From NCBI RefSeq assembly GCF_038957035.1, contig NZ_CP152412.1, forward strand, positions 5,700,501-5,764,500: a DNA stretch of 64,000 nt, in the 5' to 3' direction. Below the pieces are notes generated by a model. The model was not told where the DNA came from. It did no database searches and saw only the letters and a program-made list of their open reading frames with translations. This DNA is from Bradyrhizobium sp. B097 (GTDB taxonomy: Bacteria > Pseudomonadota > Alphaproteobacteria > Rhizobiales > Xanthobacteraceae). The position numbers and the translations under genes are program-made. Positions 27,036 to 37,323 of the stretch are shown in pieces (the stretch's first letter is position 1; every line of letters starts with the position of its first letter).

Positions 27036-29324
27036 CTATTTCTTCAGTTCCGCATAAAGCTGCATCACCCGTTGCGGCAATACCTCGATACGGGGCACCC
27101 GGAGCGCATGGCGCTCGCCGAAAATGCGATCGAGCTGGGGAAATCTGTCCTCACCGATGCCGAAGGCAAAAATATCGGTGCCGCGCCGCCGCAGCTGCTG
27201 AGCGGCACGGCGCGCGTCCTCCACCAGATATTGCGGATCGGGCACATCGACGTCGGACGGCTCGCCGTCGGTCAGAACCAGCAGCACCTTGCGGAATGCG
27301 CGTCGCCCCGCGAGGTAGCCCCCGGCGTGGCGCAACGCGGCACCGAGCCGGGTGGAATGGCTGCTGCCAAGGCCCGCGAGACGCGAACGCACCACGGCGT
27401 CCATCGGCTCCTCGAAGCCTTTGATGCGGAGATAGCGCACACGCTCGCGGCCGTCGGAGCTGAATCCGTGCACCGCGATCGCGTCATTGGCGGCCTCGAC
27501 CGCCGTCGCCATGATCGCGGCGGCCTTGCGCTCGACGTCGAGAACCGTCCGGCCGCGACGATCACGGTCCGCGGTCGATTGCGACAGGTCGAGCAGCAGC
27601 AGCACGGCGAGATCGCGCGGTCCCGGCGCATCGCGCTGATAGACCCTGGGCTCGCTGATACTGCCGGCGCGGCGCTCGATCGTCAGCGCGATTGCCGCGT
27701 CGATGTCGAGCGCGTCGCCGTCGCGCTGGCCCTTGTGTCGGATGCGGCGGCCGATTGAGGCGTCACGGGTCAACTCGGTGATCCAGCGCATCGCCTCGGC
27801 ATCCATCGAAGGGTCGAACGGCTGCGCGGAAACCGCTGCATCAGCCTCCAGGATCGTGGTCCAGTCCGCCCGCTCGGTGCGCGTGGCATAGTCCCATTCC
27901 GAGTAGGTCGCGACCGGAAATCCGTCCAGCAGGGTCACCGCTGCGGCCTTCGCGCGCAGTGTCTCGTCGGGCTTCGCGTCGTTGTCGGTGGACTTTCCAC
28001 CGGCGTCGTCGCGGCGCTCGATCCGCACTGAATCGACTGCAAGTTCGATCGTCTCGGCCGGGCTGTCCGGCTGATCGCCAAAATCCCACAGCGCCAGATT
28101 GTCATCGCGATAGGCCGGCTCGACGACATAGCTCTTGGCGTTGAACTGCAGCCGCATCTGCCCGATATCGTTGCCGAGCAGCCCGCCGATCTCGCGGCTG
28201 ATGGCAGGATCAATCCAGCGGTCGGCGGCTTCGGCAAACAGCGCTCGCCCCTTGGTCACCCACGCATCCGGGTCCTGATAGTCCGGATCGATCAGCGCCC
28301 GCGCGAGCCGCATCATCAGTCCGGCGGCAGTTGCCTGGCTTGTTGGCGTCGCACTGTGAAACGGCAACCACAGCCGGCGTAGCCCTGGCATCTCGCGAAG
28401 CGCCAGCGTCTCGACCCTGGCATCCTCGATCAGCGAGACCAGCGCGATCTGCAGCGCCTTCAGCCGCCCCACCGGAAAGCGGACGGTGGAATGCACCAGA
28501 TGCGCGCCGGCATGCGCGACCGCGGCGAGATAGATGGTGTCTGCTCCCTCGCCCGCGAAGCCGGGAAAGGTCTCCGGGAGACCGATGAGGCCGGCGGCGA
28601 GCGAGACACGCCGCGGCACCGGCGTCGGTGCAACGGCCAGCTTGCGGAAGCGCGGCTTCCTGTTCCACAGGGCGATCGTGGTTGCGGCGAGGCGCTTTTC
28701 CAGGCGTGCAAAATCATCGCCGGTTCGGCCGACCGCGAACAGCCGCACCGAGAGCGGATCGTCGAGCGCGAAATAGGCGCGCCGGCGCGATACGCGGCCG
28801 CCGCTTGCCCGCAAGCCGGCCGAAACCCAGGCGGAAAAATCGTCGGCGCCAGCATGCGCGAGCAGCGGCTCCAGCCGGCCGATCGCAAGGCCCACCGATT
28901 CCGGGCCTGCATCTGCGAGTTGGCCAAGCGCGGCAAGAACGGCGGTGAGTTCTCCAGCACCCGCAAGCCGCGGCAGCACTTTGGACAATTCGGTCAGCAA
29001 AGCCTGGGCAGCGCGGCTTCCGGCGCTGCGGCCGATATCGCCTGCGGCGTGTCCGATCGCGATCAGATCATCGGTCGATCGCAGCGCCTGCCATTGCGCC
29101 GATAGCTTTAGAAAGCCCAGAACCACGGCCTGGCCGAGGTTGGCCTCGAACAGGTCGTGCACCGCCTCGTCCCAGGCCGCCAGACGATCGAACGCCCCCA
29201 TCCGGTGCAAGGCGGCCCGCGCCGCCTGCACCGCCACGGCAATCTCATCGTGGCCGCGCAGGAGCTCCGCAAGCCGGCGCCCGGACCGGAAGCCATCGAG
29301 CGAACTGATTTGCGCGACCGCCAC
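27036..29324 (-). CDS. VWA-domain protein, CbbO/NorD type
   Basis: This 762-residue protein has a long N-terminal helical region and a C-terminal von Willebrand A domain. The metal-ion-dependent adhesion motif DLSQS lies at about residues 573-577, with a later TDGEPSDVD element. Its length and its coupling to the MoxR ATPase just upstream match CbbO and NorD, which work with CbbQ/NorQ to activate or remodel Rubisco or nitric oxide reductase. Neither client is encoded nearby. The gene ends the minus-strand run that begins with the amide sensor, which points to a different client, perhaps an enzyme of this operon. That client assignment is inference. Confidence 0.85.
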   Translation of the reverse strand: MAVAQISSLDGFRSGRRLAELLRGHDEIAVAVQAARAALHRMGAFDRLAAWDEAVHDLFEANLGQAVVLGFLKLSAQWQALRSTDDLIAIGHAAGDIGRSAGSRAAQALLTELSKVLPRLAGAGELTAVLAALGQLADAGPESVGLAIGRLEPLLAHAGADDFSAWVSAGLRASGGRVSRRRAYFALDDPLSVRLFAVGRTGDDFARLEKRLAATTIALWNRKPRFRKLAVAPTPVPRRVSLAAGLIGLPETFPGFAGEGADTIYLAAVAHAGAHLVHSTVRFPVGRLKALQIALVSLIEDARVETLALREMPGLRRLWLPFHSATPTSQATAAGLMMRLARALIDPDYQDPDAWVTKGRALFAEAADRWIDPAISREIGGLLGNDIGQMRLQFNAKSYVVEPAYRDDNLALWDFGDQPDSPAETIELAVDSVRIERRDDAGGKSTDNDAKPDETLRAKAAAVTLLDGFPVATYSEWDYATRTERADWTTILEADAAVSAQPFDPSMDAEAMRWITELTRDASIGRRIRHKGQRDGDALDIDAAIALTIERRAGSISEPRVYQRDAPGPRDLAVLLLLDLSQSTADRDRRGRTVLDVERKAAAIMATAVEAANDAIAVHGFSSDGRERVRYLRIKGFEEPMDAVVRSRLAGLGSSHSTRLGAALRHAGGYLAGRRAFRKVLLVLTDGEPSDVDVPDPQYLVEDARRAAQQLRRRGTDIFAFGIGEDRFPQLDRIFGERHALRVPRIEVLPQRVMQLYAELKK

Positions 29325-29338
29325 CTCCGAGTTTCCGT

Positions 29339-30166
29339 CTACGCAGAGGCCGAAATCACGTCACGCAACGTGTTCCTGGTGTCCGCATCGTCGGTCAAGG
29401 GAACGACGATCGTGGTCTCGCACGCCTTTTCGAGGCTGATGCCGCATCCGATCAAGCGGCCGGCATTGACCAGCATCCGGGTCGAAGCGCCTTCGTCGAG
29501 ACCCTGGCCCTTCAGGTTGCGGCTGTGCTGGGCGATCTTCACCAGGAGATCGGCGAGGTTTGGTTCGATGCCGGCCTCGCGCGACACCACCTCGGTTTCC
29601 GCCGACCGGTCGGGGTAACTGAAATCCAGCGCCGCGAAGCGCTGCTTGGTGGATTCCTTGAGGTCCTTGATCGCGCTCTGGTAGCCCGGATTGTAGGAAA
29701 TCACGAGCTGAAAATCGGAATGCGCGTGGATCAGCTCGCCGCGCTTTTCCAGCGGCAGCACACGCCGATCGTCGGTCAAGGGATGGATCACGACCGTCGT
29801 GTCCTGGCGCGCCTCGACGATCTCGTCGAGGTAGCAGATCGCGCCGAGACGCACGGCTGTCGTCAGCGGCCCGTCGCTCCATACCGTACCCTCTGCATCG
29901 AGCAGCCACCGTCCCACGAGATCCGCCGCCGTCATGTCCTCGTGACAGGCGACCGTGATGAGCGGACGGCCGAGCCGCCAGGCCATGTATTCGATGAAGC
30001 GGGTCTTGCCGCAGCCGGTGGGGCCTTTCAGCATCACCGGCATGCGGTTCGCATAGGCTGCACCGAACAGTTCGACCTCATCCTTGAGCGGCCGGTAATA
30101 CGGCTCCTGGCGGATGCGGTACTGGTCGAGCAGCAAAGCGGGATTGGACAAGCTCACGCCTCCCAT
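29339..30166 (-). CDS. MoxR-family AAA+ ATPase, CbbQ/NirQ/NorQ type
   Basis: A 275-residue AAA+ ATPase with Walker A GPTGCGKT (48-55), Walker B ICYLDEI (Asp114/Glu115), a sensor-1 segment [10 protein letters not shown] and an arginine-bearing [16 protein letters not shown]. These match the CbbQ/NorQ branch closely. The start at 30166 ([19 protein letters not shown]) lies 34 bases after the hydrolase stop; any longer N-terminus would be antisense-like Arg/Ser-rich noise. Together with the downstream VWA protein it should form a two-part chaperone that uses ATP to alter a target enzyme. No gas-metabolism or Rubisco gene is near. Confidence 0.9.
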   Translation of the reverse strand: MGGVSLSNPALLLDQYRIRQEPYYRPLKDEVELFGAAYANRMPVMLKGPTGCGKTRFIEYMAWRLGRPLITVACHEDMTAADLVGRWLLDAEGTVWSDGPLTTAVRLGAICYLDEIVEARQDTTVVIHPLTDDRRVLPLEKRGELIHAHSDFQLVISYNPGYQSAIKDLKESTKQRFAALDFSYPDRSAETEVVSREAGIEPNLADLLVKIAQHSRNLKGQGLDEGASTRMLVNAGRLIGCGISLEKACETTIVVPLTDDADTRNTLRDVISASA

Positions 30167-30200
30167 GATCGTGCAGGCAGCCGTTCGCAACCGATTGAAC

Positions 30201-31220
30201 TCACGATGCGAGCAGTTCCTTGAGCTTGGTATCGATGAAGGCGACATCGACCGGGTTCGTCCCCGGCCCGCCCGCGAAGTGTCCCCAGATCGACGGCACC
30301 GGCACGAACTTGGCGTTCGGCATATTCGCGACCTCGAACTCGCTATCTTGGGGCGGGAAGTAGAGATCGGTCTGCCCCGGCATGACATAGGCCTTGGCCT
30401 TGATCGCCTTCAGCGCAGCCTTGAAGTCGCCCCTGTAGATCTCGTTATCGCTGATGTCGCCGTGCTGCCACGTCCACAGCATCGTCAGCAAATTGTTGGC
30501 ATCCTTCGGCAGGAAGAAACCCTCCCAGAACGCCACCAGGAAATCCTCCAGCGACGAATAGCCCAACGTCTTGATATCGAGCTGCTCGCGATAGAAGGCC
30601 TGCGAAAAGCCCCAACCGGCATAGACCCGTGCGGCAGCACGCAGGCCGCGGGCCGGCTTGCCGGTGTACCAGCCCTCGTTCCACGCCGCATCCGCCGTGA
30701 GTGCGGCCTTGACGCCTTCGAGGAACACATAATTGTGGCGTGAGCATTTGGCCGAGCCGCAGAACGGCGCCAGCAGATCCATCATATCGGGATAGAGCGC
30801 ACCCCAATGGAACGTCTGCAACGCGCCCATCGACCAGCCGACGACCAGACGGATGTGCTTGATGCCGAACTTCTCGGTCACCAGCCGGTGCTGGGCGCGG
30901 ACGTTGTCATAGGCCGTCACCTGCGGAAAACGTGGCCCGTTATAAGGCTCCGGCGTGTTGCTCGGCGACGACGACAGGCCGTTGCCCAACATATTGGGAA
31001 TAATGATGAAGTACTTCGCCGGATCGAGCGCCATGCCCGGCCCGATCAGCCATTCATTGTCGTAGTGCTGGCCGGAGTACCAGGTCGGATAGACGATCAC
31101 GTTGTCCTTGGCCGCGTTGAGCTGGCCAAACGTCTTGTAGGCGAGCTTGCAGTCGCGGAGGGTCGCGCCGCGCTGCAAGGCCAGATTGCCGAGATCATGG
31201 ATCTGATAGTCGACGCTCAT
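30201..31220 (-). CDS. Alpha/beta hydrolase of the homoserine O-acetyltransferase (MetX) fold
   Basis: A 339-residue alpha/beta hydrolase. The nucleophile elbow is GWSMGA (Ser130), the acid is probably Asp285 in GQTDLYFPP and the base His314 in IWGHFAGG. The overall layout ([18 protein letters not shown] at the start) is that of MetX-like proteins, but the elbow and the C-terminus differ from true MetX, and no methionine genes are near. It lies between an NCS1 permease and a MoxR/VWA pair in an amide operon, so hydrolysis of an ester, lactone or amide derived from the transported compound is plausible. Exact reaction unknown. Confidence 0.82.
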   Translation of the reverse strand: MSVDYQIHDLGNLALQRGATLRDCKLAYKTFGQLNAAKDNVIVYPTWYSGQHYDNEWLIGPGMALDPAKYFIIIPNMLGNGLSSSPSNTPEPYNGPRFPQVTAYDNVRAQHRLVTEKFGIKHIRLVVGWSMGALQTFHWGALYPDMMDLLAPFCGSAKCSRHNYVFLEGVKAALTADAAWNEGWYTGKPARGLRAAARVYAGWGFSQAFYREQLDIKTLGYSSLEDFLVAFWEGFFLPKDANNLLTMLWTWQHGDISDNEIYRGDFKAALKAIKAKAYVMPGQTDLYFPPQDSEFEVANMPNAKFVPVPSIWGHFAGGPGTNPVDVAFIDTKLKELLAS

Positions 31221-31254
31221 TGATGTATCCTTCTTGCTTGATCGAGCTTGTCGC

Positions 31255-32589
31255 TTAGGCGGGACGCGCCACCTTTTCGGCGGAGGATTCCACCCGCGCG
31301 ATCGCCCCGTACACGATGCCGGCGACCAGCGCGGCGGATATCGCAGTGGACAACCCCGGCATCAGATTTTCAACCGCAAAGGCGCACAGCGACCCGATGC
31401 CCCAGGCGATGAACGGCTTCGCGCGCCAATCGACGTCCGCGCGCGTCCCGGTTCGCAACAAATACTGATCGACCAGGATGATCGCGCCGATCGGCGGCAC
31501 GAGGACGCCGAGCAGCGACAGCCACTGGATGAAGAACGCCCAGACATTCCCCGCGGCAACCACGATGCCGATGGCGCCGAGGATCACGGCCATCAACCGC
31601 ATGTTGGTCCCGAGGATACGGGACCAGCCGGTGGCCGCATTGTAAAGGCAGTGCGAGCAGACCGATCCGAGATTGGCGTAGAGGAAGATAAAGGCGAGAA
31701 TGCTGAGCCAGGTGAGCTGCTTGCCGTTCATGTAGCCGAACATGTTATCGACACCGAACGGGTTGGCGTTCGGCACCGCAAGCGCGGCCGTCATCACGCC
31801 GCCGACCAGCATCGCCACCAGATTGGCGAACGGAAACGCGCTGAACGTGGCAAACAGGGACGCCCGCGGGCTCGGCGCCCAGCGGTTGAAGTCCGCCGTC
31901 ACCGTGCCGGCATCGATGAACAGCGCAAGCACCACCGTGAGGCCGACGCCCATCGACATGCTGGCGACGCCATTATTGCCGGCATAACCGAAGATCGCCG
32001 CTGCCGTCGTGGTCGAGGCAGCATCGGCCGCGACCCAGAGACCGAGGACGACAAACAACGGTACCGACGCCAGCCCGATATAGTGCAATCCCTTCACGCC
32101 GACGAAGGTGATCCCGATATAGAGCACGCCTGCGACGATGGTCATCGCTACATAGTTGAGACCGTAGGTCGAGGAGATCAATGCGCCGGTGATGCCGGTC
32201 TGCACCGCATACCAGCCGAGTAGCAGGGTCGACAGCAGGCCCGACGCCAGCACATAGCCCTTCTTTCCGAACACGATGCTGGCGATCAGCGCGAAGTTCA
32301 TGCCGCGCCTGGTGCCGATCAGGCCGAGCGCGCCCACATAGGCGAACATGATCAGATTGCCGATGATCATCGCTACCAGCGCATTCTTGAAGCCCATGCC
32401 CAGCACCAGCAGCGATCCCGTCATCGCCCCGGTGATGATCATCGGAAAGCCCAGCCACACCATGGTGACCGAGAAGGCGCTGCGCCGGGCGCTGATCGGC
32501 ACCGGCTCGTGCTCGAATTCATGGCCGAGAAGGTCGTCGATCTGCCCCTCGGTCTGATGCACCAGTCCGCTATTTGCTTCGCTGCTCAT
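31255..32589 (-). CDS. NCS1-family (cytosine/purine/hydantoin-type) permease
   Basis: An integral membrane transporter of 444 residues with about twelve hydrophobic segments. The N-terminus (HEPVPISARRSAFSVTMVWLGFPM) and the ADFNRWAPSPRASLFATFSAF segment are characteristic of the nucleobase:cation symporter-1/CodB family. The start at 32589 (MSSEANSGL) is chosen because the upstream in-frame residues are non-conserved and GGGGG stands just before this ATG. It follows amiE after an 81-base gap with a strong stem-loop. It may import a cyclic or open-chain ureide or amide that feeds the same pathway; the substrate is not readable from sequence. Confidence 0.87.
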   Translation of the reverse strand: MSSEANSGLVHQTEGQIDDLLGHEFEHEPVPISARRSAFSVTMVWLGFPMIITGAMTGSLLVLGMGFKNALVAMIIGNLIMFAYVGALGLIGTRRGMNFALIASIVFGKKGYVLASGLLSTLLLGWYAVQTGITGALISSTYGLNYVAMTIVAGVLYIGITFVGVKGLHYIGLASVPLFVVLGLWVAADAASTTTAAAIFGYAGNNGVASMSMGVGLTVVLALFIDAGTVTADFNRWAPSPRASLFATFSAFPFANLVAMLVGGVMTAALAVPNANPFGVDNMFGYMNGKQLTWLSILAFIFLYANLGSVCSHCLYNAATGWSRILGTNMRLMAVILGAIGIVVAAGNVWAFFIQWLSLLGVLVPPIGAIILVDQYLLRTGTRADVDWRAKPFIAWGIGSLCAFAVENLMPGLSTAISAALVAGIVYGAIARVESSAEKVARPA

Positions 32590-32628
32590 GGTAACCCCCG
32601 TTTCCCGCTGCAACAGTTTCAGAACCGC

Positions 32629-32652
32629 GCCGGCGCGAATGATCGCGCCGGC
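32629..32652 (-). promoter_or_regulatory. Nine-pair GC stem-loop between amiE and the permease gene
   Basis: A perfect inverted repeat, GCCGGCGCG at 32629-32637 against CGCGCCGGC at 32644-32652, with a six-base loop. No T run follows on either strand, so it is more likely an mRNA-stabilising or expression-tuning hairpin than a terminator. Confidence 0.55.
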
Positions 32653-32670
32653 ACAGCTCGGCTTTTCCAA

Positions 32671-33708
32671 TCAACGATGTGCGACTTTCTGGTTCGGAAT
32701 GCCCTCGATCGGACATTCGTCGGTCCCGACGGTCGGACGGGTCATGGCTTCAACCATTTCCCGCGTACCTTCGGGGTCCGTGATCCAGTTCTTGTAGAAG
32801 GTGTAGGGGCAGACCGCGTGGCCGCGATCGCCCTCTCCGGAGTTGATCAGGCCGGTATAGCCGCGGTGCATCAGCTTGAAGAGATGGTTCTGCGACTGCA
32901 TGTTGCGGCGGGCATCGCGGATCAGCGACACCGAGAGCTGGGCGTACTGGATGCCGTTCTCCTCGGTGCCGCATTCGCCGAGCGTCCGGCCGTCGAAGCC
33001 GATGAGCGCGGAATGGCCGAAGTAGGAATAGACGCCGTCGAAGCCGGAGGCGTTGGCGACCGCGACGTAGCAGTTGTTGGCCCAGGCCATCGATTTCGAG
33101 ATCTGGATCTGCTGCTCCTTGGCCGGATACATGTAGCCCTGGCAGCGGACGATCAATTCGGCGCCGCGCATCGCGCAGTCGCGCCAGATCTCCGGGTAGT
33201 TGCCGTCGTCGCAGATGATCAGGCTGATCTTCAGGCCCTTCGGCCCCTCGGAGACGTAGGTGCAGTCGCCGGGATACCAGCCCTCGATCGGCACCCACGG
33301 CATGATCTTGCGATACTTCTGGACGATCTCGCCCTTGTCGTTCATCAGGATCAGCGTGTTGTACGGCGCCTTGTTGGGATGCTCCTCATGGCGTTCGCCG
33401 GTGAGCGAGAACACGCCCCAGACCTTCGCCTTGCGGCAGGCATCGGCGAAGATGCGGGTTTCCTCGCCCGGCACTGACGAAGCCGTCTCGTACATCTCCT
33501 TGGAGTCGTACATGATGCCGTGGGTCGAGTATTCCGGGAAGATCACGAGGTCCATGCCCGGCAGACCGAGCTTCATGCCCTCGACCATCTTGGCGATGTT
33601 GCGCGCGTTATCCAGCACCTCGGCCTTGGTGTGCAGACGCGGCATCTTGTAATTGACCACGGCGACGCCGACCGTGTCCTTGCTGCTCGATATATCTCCA
33701 TGCAACAT
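32671..33708 (-). CDS. amiE: Aliphatic amidase (nitrilase superfamily)
   Basis: A 345-residue cytoplasmic enzyme converting short aliphatic amides to acid plus ammonia. It resembles Pseudomonas AmiE over its whole length, from [18 protein letters not shown] onward. The Glu-Lys-Cys triad falls at the classical positions: Glu59 (FPEYS), Lys134 (YRKIMPW) and Cys166 (IICDDGN). AmiE enzymes form hexamers and also show acyl-transferase activity. It follows the ATPase genes by 32 bases in an operon headed by an AmiC-like sensor and ANTAR regulator, as in the classical amide system, though here with an ABC transporter in between. Formamidase AmiF is the only close alternative. Confidence 0.95.
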   Translation of the reverse strand: MLHGDISSSKDTVGVAVVNYKMPRLHTKAEVLDNARNIAKMVEGMKLGLPGMDLVIFPEYSTHGIMYDSKEMYETASSVPGEETRIFADACRKAKVWGVFSLTGERHEEHPNKAPYNTLILMNDKGEIVQKYRKIMPWVPIEGWYPGDCTYVSEGPKGLKISLIICDDGNYPEIWRDCAMRGAELIVRCQGYMYPAKEQQIQISKSMAWANNCYVAVANASGFDGVYSYFGHSALIGFDGRTLGECGTEENGIQYAQLSVSLIRDARRNMQSQNHLFKLMHRGYTGLINSGEGDRGHAVCPYTFYKNWITDPEGTREMVEAMTRPTVGTDECPIEGIPNQKVAHR

Positions 33709-33740
33709 GTCTCGACTCCCTTTCTGAACGATAATTCCCG

Positions 33741-34433
33741 CTACACGGCCATGTGCAGCTGGATGAGATCATCGGTGAGTTCACCGATCGCGCCCTTGGC
33801 GACGACGCGTCCCTTTTCGAGCAATGCGAAGCGGTGGGACGCGCGCCGCGCGAACGCAACATTCTGTTCGACCAGCACGACCGTGATGCCGCGGTCGCGA
33901 TTGAGCTTGACGATCACGTCCTCGATCTGCTCGACGATGTTCGGCTGGATGCCCTCGGTCGGTTCGTCCAGCAGGATGACTTTGGGCTGGGCAAGCAGCG
34001 CGCGTGCGATTGCAAGCTGCTGCTGCTGACCGCCGGAGAGATTGCCGCCGTAGCGATTGAGAAAATCCTTGAGCACCGGAAACAGCTCGAGCACCCATTC
34101 CTCGATGCCGTTGGCCGATTTCGCCGCGAAGGTCCCGAGCGTCAAATTCTCCCGCACGGTGAAGCGCGGCAGGATGCCGCGGCCCTGCGGCACATAGGCG
34201 ATGCCGGCCTTGGCGCGCTGATGGGTCCGCAGCGGCGAGATGTCGGCGCCGTCGAGCGACAGGCGTCCGGTGCACCGGTCCATCAGGCCGAGGATGCTGC
34301 GCATCAGCGTGGTCTTGCCGACGCCGTTGCGGCCGAGCACCGACAGGAATTCGCCATTGCCGACCATCAGGTTGATGCCCTGCAGGGCGCGGCTGTTGCC
34401 ATAGAATGCGTCGACGTCGGTCAGCTCAAGCAT
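33741..34433 (-). CDS. ABC transporter ATPase, LivF/UrtE type (amide operon 2)
   Basis: A 230-residue nucleotide-binding subunit with Walker [10 protein letters not shown], signature [15 protein letters not shown] and Walker [17 protein letters not shown]. It has the usual short LivF/UrtE length and overlaps the LivG-type gene by eight bases. Its counterpart in operon 1 is at 3033-3743. It powers uptake through the two permeases encoded upstream. Confidence 0.93.
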   Translation of the reverse strand: MLELTDVDAFYGNSRALQGINLMVGNGEFLSVLGRNGVGKTTLMRSILGLMDRCTGRLSLDGADISPLRTHQRAKAGIAYVPQGRGILPRFTVRENLTLGTFAAKSANGIEEWVLELFPVLKDFLNRYGGNLSGGQQQQLAIARALLAQPKVILLDEPTEGIQPNIVEQIEDVIVKLNRDRGITVVLVEQNVAFARRASHRFALLEKGRVVAKGAIGELTDDLIQLHMAV

Positions 34434-35178
34434 GGCTGATGCCTCCCGATCCGAGATAGGCGCGGCGCACTTCCGGATGCGCCTCCACTTCCGCGGCGGT
34501 GCCCTCGGCCAGCATCTGGCCCATATGCATCACCGAGATGATGTCGCCGATCGCCTTGACGAAGCCCATGTCGTGCTCGACCACGATCAAGGTGTGCTTG
34601 CCCTTCAGCCGTACGAACAGTTCGGCGGTCTTGCGGGTTTCCTGGGCCGTCATGCCGGCGGTCGGTTCGTCCATCAGGATCAGCTCGGCGTCCTGGGCGA
34701 CCAGCATGCCGATCTCCAGCCACTGGGTCTGGCCGTGCGACAGATAGGCGGCCGGCCGGTCGAGCTGCTCGGTGAGCCCGACCAGTTCGGCAAGCCGTTC
34801 GATGTCGTCACGCCGGGCATTGCCGATGCTCCAGCGCAAATTGCCGAACACGGAGGTGCGGCGCGCCCGCGCCACTTCGAGATTGTCGCTGACCGAGAGC
34901 TCGCGGAACACGCTCGGCACCTGGAACTTGCGGCCGACACCGGCGCGGGCGATCTCGTATTCCTCGAGATCCTGCAGCGCGGTGCCGTCAAAGCTGATGG
35001 TGCCGGCGCTCGGCTTGACCTTGCCGCAGATGATGTCCAGCGCCGTGGTCTTGCCGGCGCCGTTCGGCCCGATCAGGCAGCGTAGCTCGCCCTTGCCGAC
35101 GCTCATGTTGAGCGAATTGAGCGCCTTGAATCCGTTGAAGCTGACCGAGACGTCGCGGAGATCGAGATGGGAGCTCAT
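34426..35178 (-). CDS. ABC transporter ATPase, LivG/UrtD type (amide operon 2)
   Basis: A 250-residue ATPase with Walker A GPNGAGKTT, the signature LSHGQTQWLEIGMLV and Walker B LILMDEPTAGM. The SHGQxQWLEI signature is shared with the operon 1 ATPase, linking the two transporters and pointing to the urea/amide branch rather than to branched-chain amino acids. It overlaps the permease stop by four bases (ATGA), which shows translational coupling. Confidence 0.93.
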   Translation of the reverse strand: MSSHLDLRDVSVSFNGFKALNSLNMSVGKGELRCLIGPNGAGKTTALDIICGKVKPSAGTISFDGTALQDLEEYEIARAGVGRKFQVPSVFRELSVSDNLEVARARRTSVFGNLRWSIGNARRDDIERLAELVGLTEQLDRPAAYLSHGQTQWLEIGMLVAQDAELILMDEPTAGMTAQETRKTAELFVRLKGKHTLIVVEHDMGFVKAIGDIISVMHMGQMLAEGTAAEVEAHPEVRRAYLGSGGISHA

Positions 35179-36314
35179 GTGCTGCCCTCCGTCTGGCTGA
35201 CGCTTCGTGCAACCGCGCCGCTGGCGGCCTGTCTACGCTGGGCAACCCAGCGCCGGGTGGCCTGCGCGAGGCCGGCGAGCCCCTTCGGCAGGAACAGCAC
35301 CACGAGCACGAACAGCGCGCCCATCACCAGCGTCCAGGTTTCGAGGAACGCCGCGGATTCCGACAGCGCGCCCTGCATGCCCGCGACCAGCACCGCGCCG
35401 AGGAACGCGCCGACCAGGCTCTGCCTGCCGCCGACGGCGCACCACACCACCACCGAGAGCGAGAGCTGCACGCCGAGGAAGGTCGGCGAGGCAAACTCCA
35501 TCACCACCGTGTAGAGCATGCCGGCGAGGCCTGCGATCGCGGCCGACAGCGCGAACACGAAGATCTGGTAGAGCGCGACGTCGTAGCCGAAGTAGCGCAC
35601 CCGGCTTTCGTGATCGCGGATTGCCTGCACGATCAGGCCGGCCCTGGACTTGGTGAAGGCAAAGGCAACCAGCAGGCCAAGCAGTACACATCCGGCAACG
35701 AGATAGTAGGTCGCGCGGCCATAGGCATCGAACGCGACGCCGAACAGCTCGAGCTGGGCGAGATCGGTGATGCCGTTGAAGCCGCCGGTGTAGCTCTGCT
35801 GGTCGATGATCACGAGATTGATCACCACCATCGTTGCGAGCGTGATGATCGAGACGTAGACGCCGGTGACACGCCCCCGGAACATGAACCAGCCGAGCGC
35901 TGCTGCAACCAGCGCCGGCACGAGCAGGCCCGCGGCGATGGCGAAGCTGAGCGACCGGAACGGCTCCCAGAACCAGGGCAGATGCTGGACATTGTTCCAG
36001 ACCATGAAGTCCGGCAGTCCGCTCGCCCCCGTATGCACCGGCACGGTCTTGAGCTTCAGCGCCATGGCCATCGCGTAGGAGCCGAGCCCGAAGCTCATCG
36101 CCTGGCCGAGATTCAGGATGCCGCCGAAGCCCCAGGACAGCCCGAGCGATATCGTGAGGATGCCCAGCACCAGATAGCGCGCGACCTTGTTGAGCAGGAA
36201 GTCATTGTTGAGCAGCACCGGGAGCGCGAACACCAGCGCGGAAACGATGAGCAACGGTGCAAGTTGCGCGATCAGGCGCTGCAATCCGCTGGAGTTAGAA
36301 TTATTCGACGGCAT
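35175..36314 (-). CDS. ABC transporter permease, LivM/UrtC type (amide operon 2)
   Basis: A membrane permease of 379 residues with about ten hydrophobic segments and the conserved LGLSWGFGGILNLGQAMSFGLGSYAM block. The ATG at 36314 (MPSNNSNSSG) follows the LivH-type stop by 16 bases. The open frame continues about 100 codons further upstream, but that part is out-of-frame LivH sequence. It pairs with the gene at 36331-37200 to form the translocation channel. Confidence 0.92.
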   Translation of the reverse strand: MPSNNSNSSGLQRLIAQLAPLLIVSALVFALPVLLNNDFLLNKVARYLVLGILTISLGLSWGFGGILNLGQAMSFGLGSYAMAMALKLKTVPVHTGASGLPDFMVWNNVQHLPWFWEPFRSLSFAIAAGLLVPALVAAALGWFMFRGRVTGVYVSIITLATMVVINLVIIDQQSYTGGFNGITDLAQLELFGVAFDAYGRATYYLVAGCVLLGLLVAFAFTKSRAGLIVQAIRDHESRVRYFGYDVALYQIFVFALSAAIAGLAGMLYTVVMEFASPTFLGVQLSLSVVVWCAVGGRQSLVGAFLGAVLVAGMQGALSESAAFLETWTLVMGALFVLVVLFLPKGLAGLAQATRRWVAQRRQAASGAVARSVSQTEGST

Positions 36315-36330
36315 AGATGAGCGATCTGTC

Positions 36331-37200
36331 TCAGGCCCGCACACGTGCGGTGAAAAGCCCCTCGGGGCGGAAACGGATGAGCACGACGATGGCGAGCAGC
36401 ACGATCGTCTTGGCCACGGTGTCGTTCTGCAGGAAGGCGATGCCGCCGGAGAGCTCGCCGAGGATGAAGGCACTCGCCACGGTGCCGGCGAGGCTCTGCA
36501 CGCCGCCGAGCACCACCACCATGAAGGCGTCGACCACGTAGCCGGTGCCCATATCGGGCGAGACGCTCTTGAGCGGCGACACCAGCGCGCCGGCGAGTCC
36601 GGCAAGGCCTGCGCCATAGGCGAAGGTCAGCGCATAGACCCGCTTGGCGTTGATGCCGAACGAGGCGGCAACCGAGCGGTCCTGGATGATGGCACGCAGC
36701 TTCATCCCGACCGTGGTGCGGTTCATGAGCAACCAGGTCGCCCCGAACAGCGCGATCGACACGACGAACAGGAACACCCGATACGACGATATCGGGATGC
36801 CGAACACGTCCATGCTGTCGGCCAGCGCCGGCGGCAATTGCACATAGCGGAGTTCGCTGCCGACCATCAGCCGTACCGCCTGCTGCAGCATGATGCCGAC
36901 GCCCCAGGTGGCGAGGATCGTGTCGAGCGGCCGGTTGTTGAGCAGGCTGAGGACGTAGCGTTCGATGACCCAGCCGAACGTGGCCACCACCAGGAAGATC
37001 GGAACGAGGCTCGCGAGCAGGCCGAGCCCAAGATAAGTGTGGAACACCCAGGCGGCGTAAGCGCCGAGCATCACGAACTCGCCATGGGCGAGATTGATGA
37101 TGCCCATCGAGCCGTAGATGATCGACAGTCCCAGCGCGACCAGCAGCAGGATCGACCCGATGCTGAGGCCTGTGACGATTTGTTCGATGAATTGGTCCAC
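36331..37200 (-). CDS. ABC transporter permease, LivH/UrtB type (amide operon 2)
   Basis: A 289-residue membrane permease beginning MDQFIEQIVTGLSIGSILLL, with the diagnostic MGIINLAHGEFVMLGAY near residue 50 and the GGVQSLAGTVASAF block near the C-terminus. It is separated from the upstream binding-protein gene by 123 bases containing two small hairpins (37243-37276), again suggesting that the binding protein is made in excess over the membrane parts. Confidence 0.92.
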   Translation of the reverse strand: MDQFIEQIVTGLSIGSILLLVALGLSIIYGSMGIINLAHGEFVMLGAYAAWVFHTYLGLGLLASLVPIFLVVATFGWVIERYVLSLLNNRPLDTILATWGVGIMLQQAVRLMVGSELRYVQLPPALADSMDVFGIPISSYRVFLFVVSIALFGATWLLMNRTTVGMKLRAIIQDRSVAASFGINAKRVYALTFAYGAGLAGLAGALVSPLKSVSPDMGTGYVVDAFMVVVLGGVQSLAGTVASAFILGELSGGIAFLQNDTVAKTIVLLAIVVLIRFRPEGLFTARVRA

Positions 37201-37242
37201 GTCGGGATCCGCTTTCGATGTTGGTTTGGGCGCCCTGCGCCG

Positions 37243-37276
37243 CTCGCACTTCTGCGAGAGGCCGCTTTCGTTGCGG
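37243..37276 (-). promoter_or_regulatory. Two tandem small stem-loops between binding-protein and permease genes
   Basis: CTCGCA/TGCGAG with a four-base loop lies at 37243-37258 and CCGC/GCGG with a seven-base loop at 37262-37276. No T run follows. They occupy the same operon position as the hairpin in operon 1. Confidence 0.4.
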
Positions 37277-37323
37277 AAGCCGGCCGCCGGCGCCGCACGC
37301 CGACGGCCGTCGTCAGCCCCCCG

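Noticed and set aside
27036..30166. The MoxR/VWA pair as evidence for a Rubisco or nitric oxide reductase cluster
   Set aside because: No cbbL, cbbS, norB or norC gene lies in the window and the pair is co-directional with amide genes; naming them cbbQ/cbbO or norQ/norD would overstate the function.
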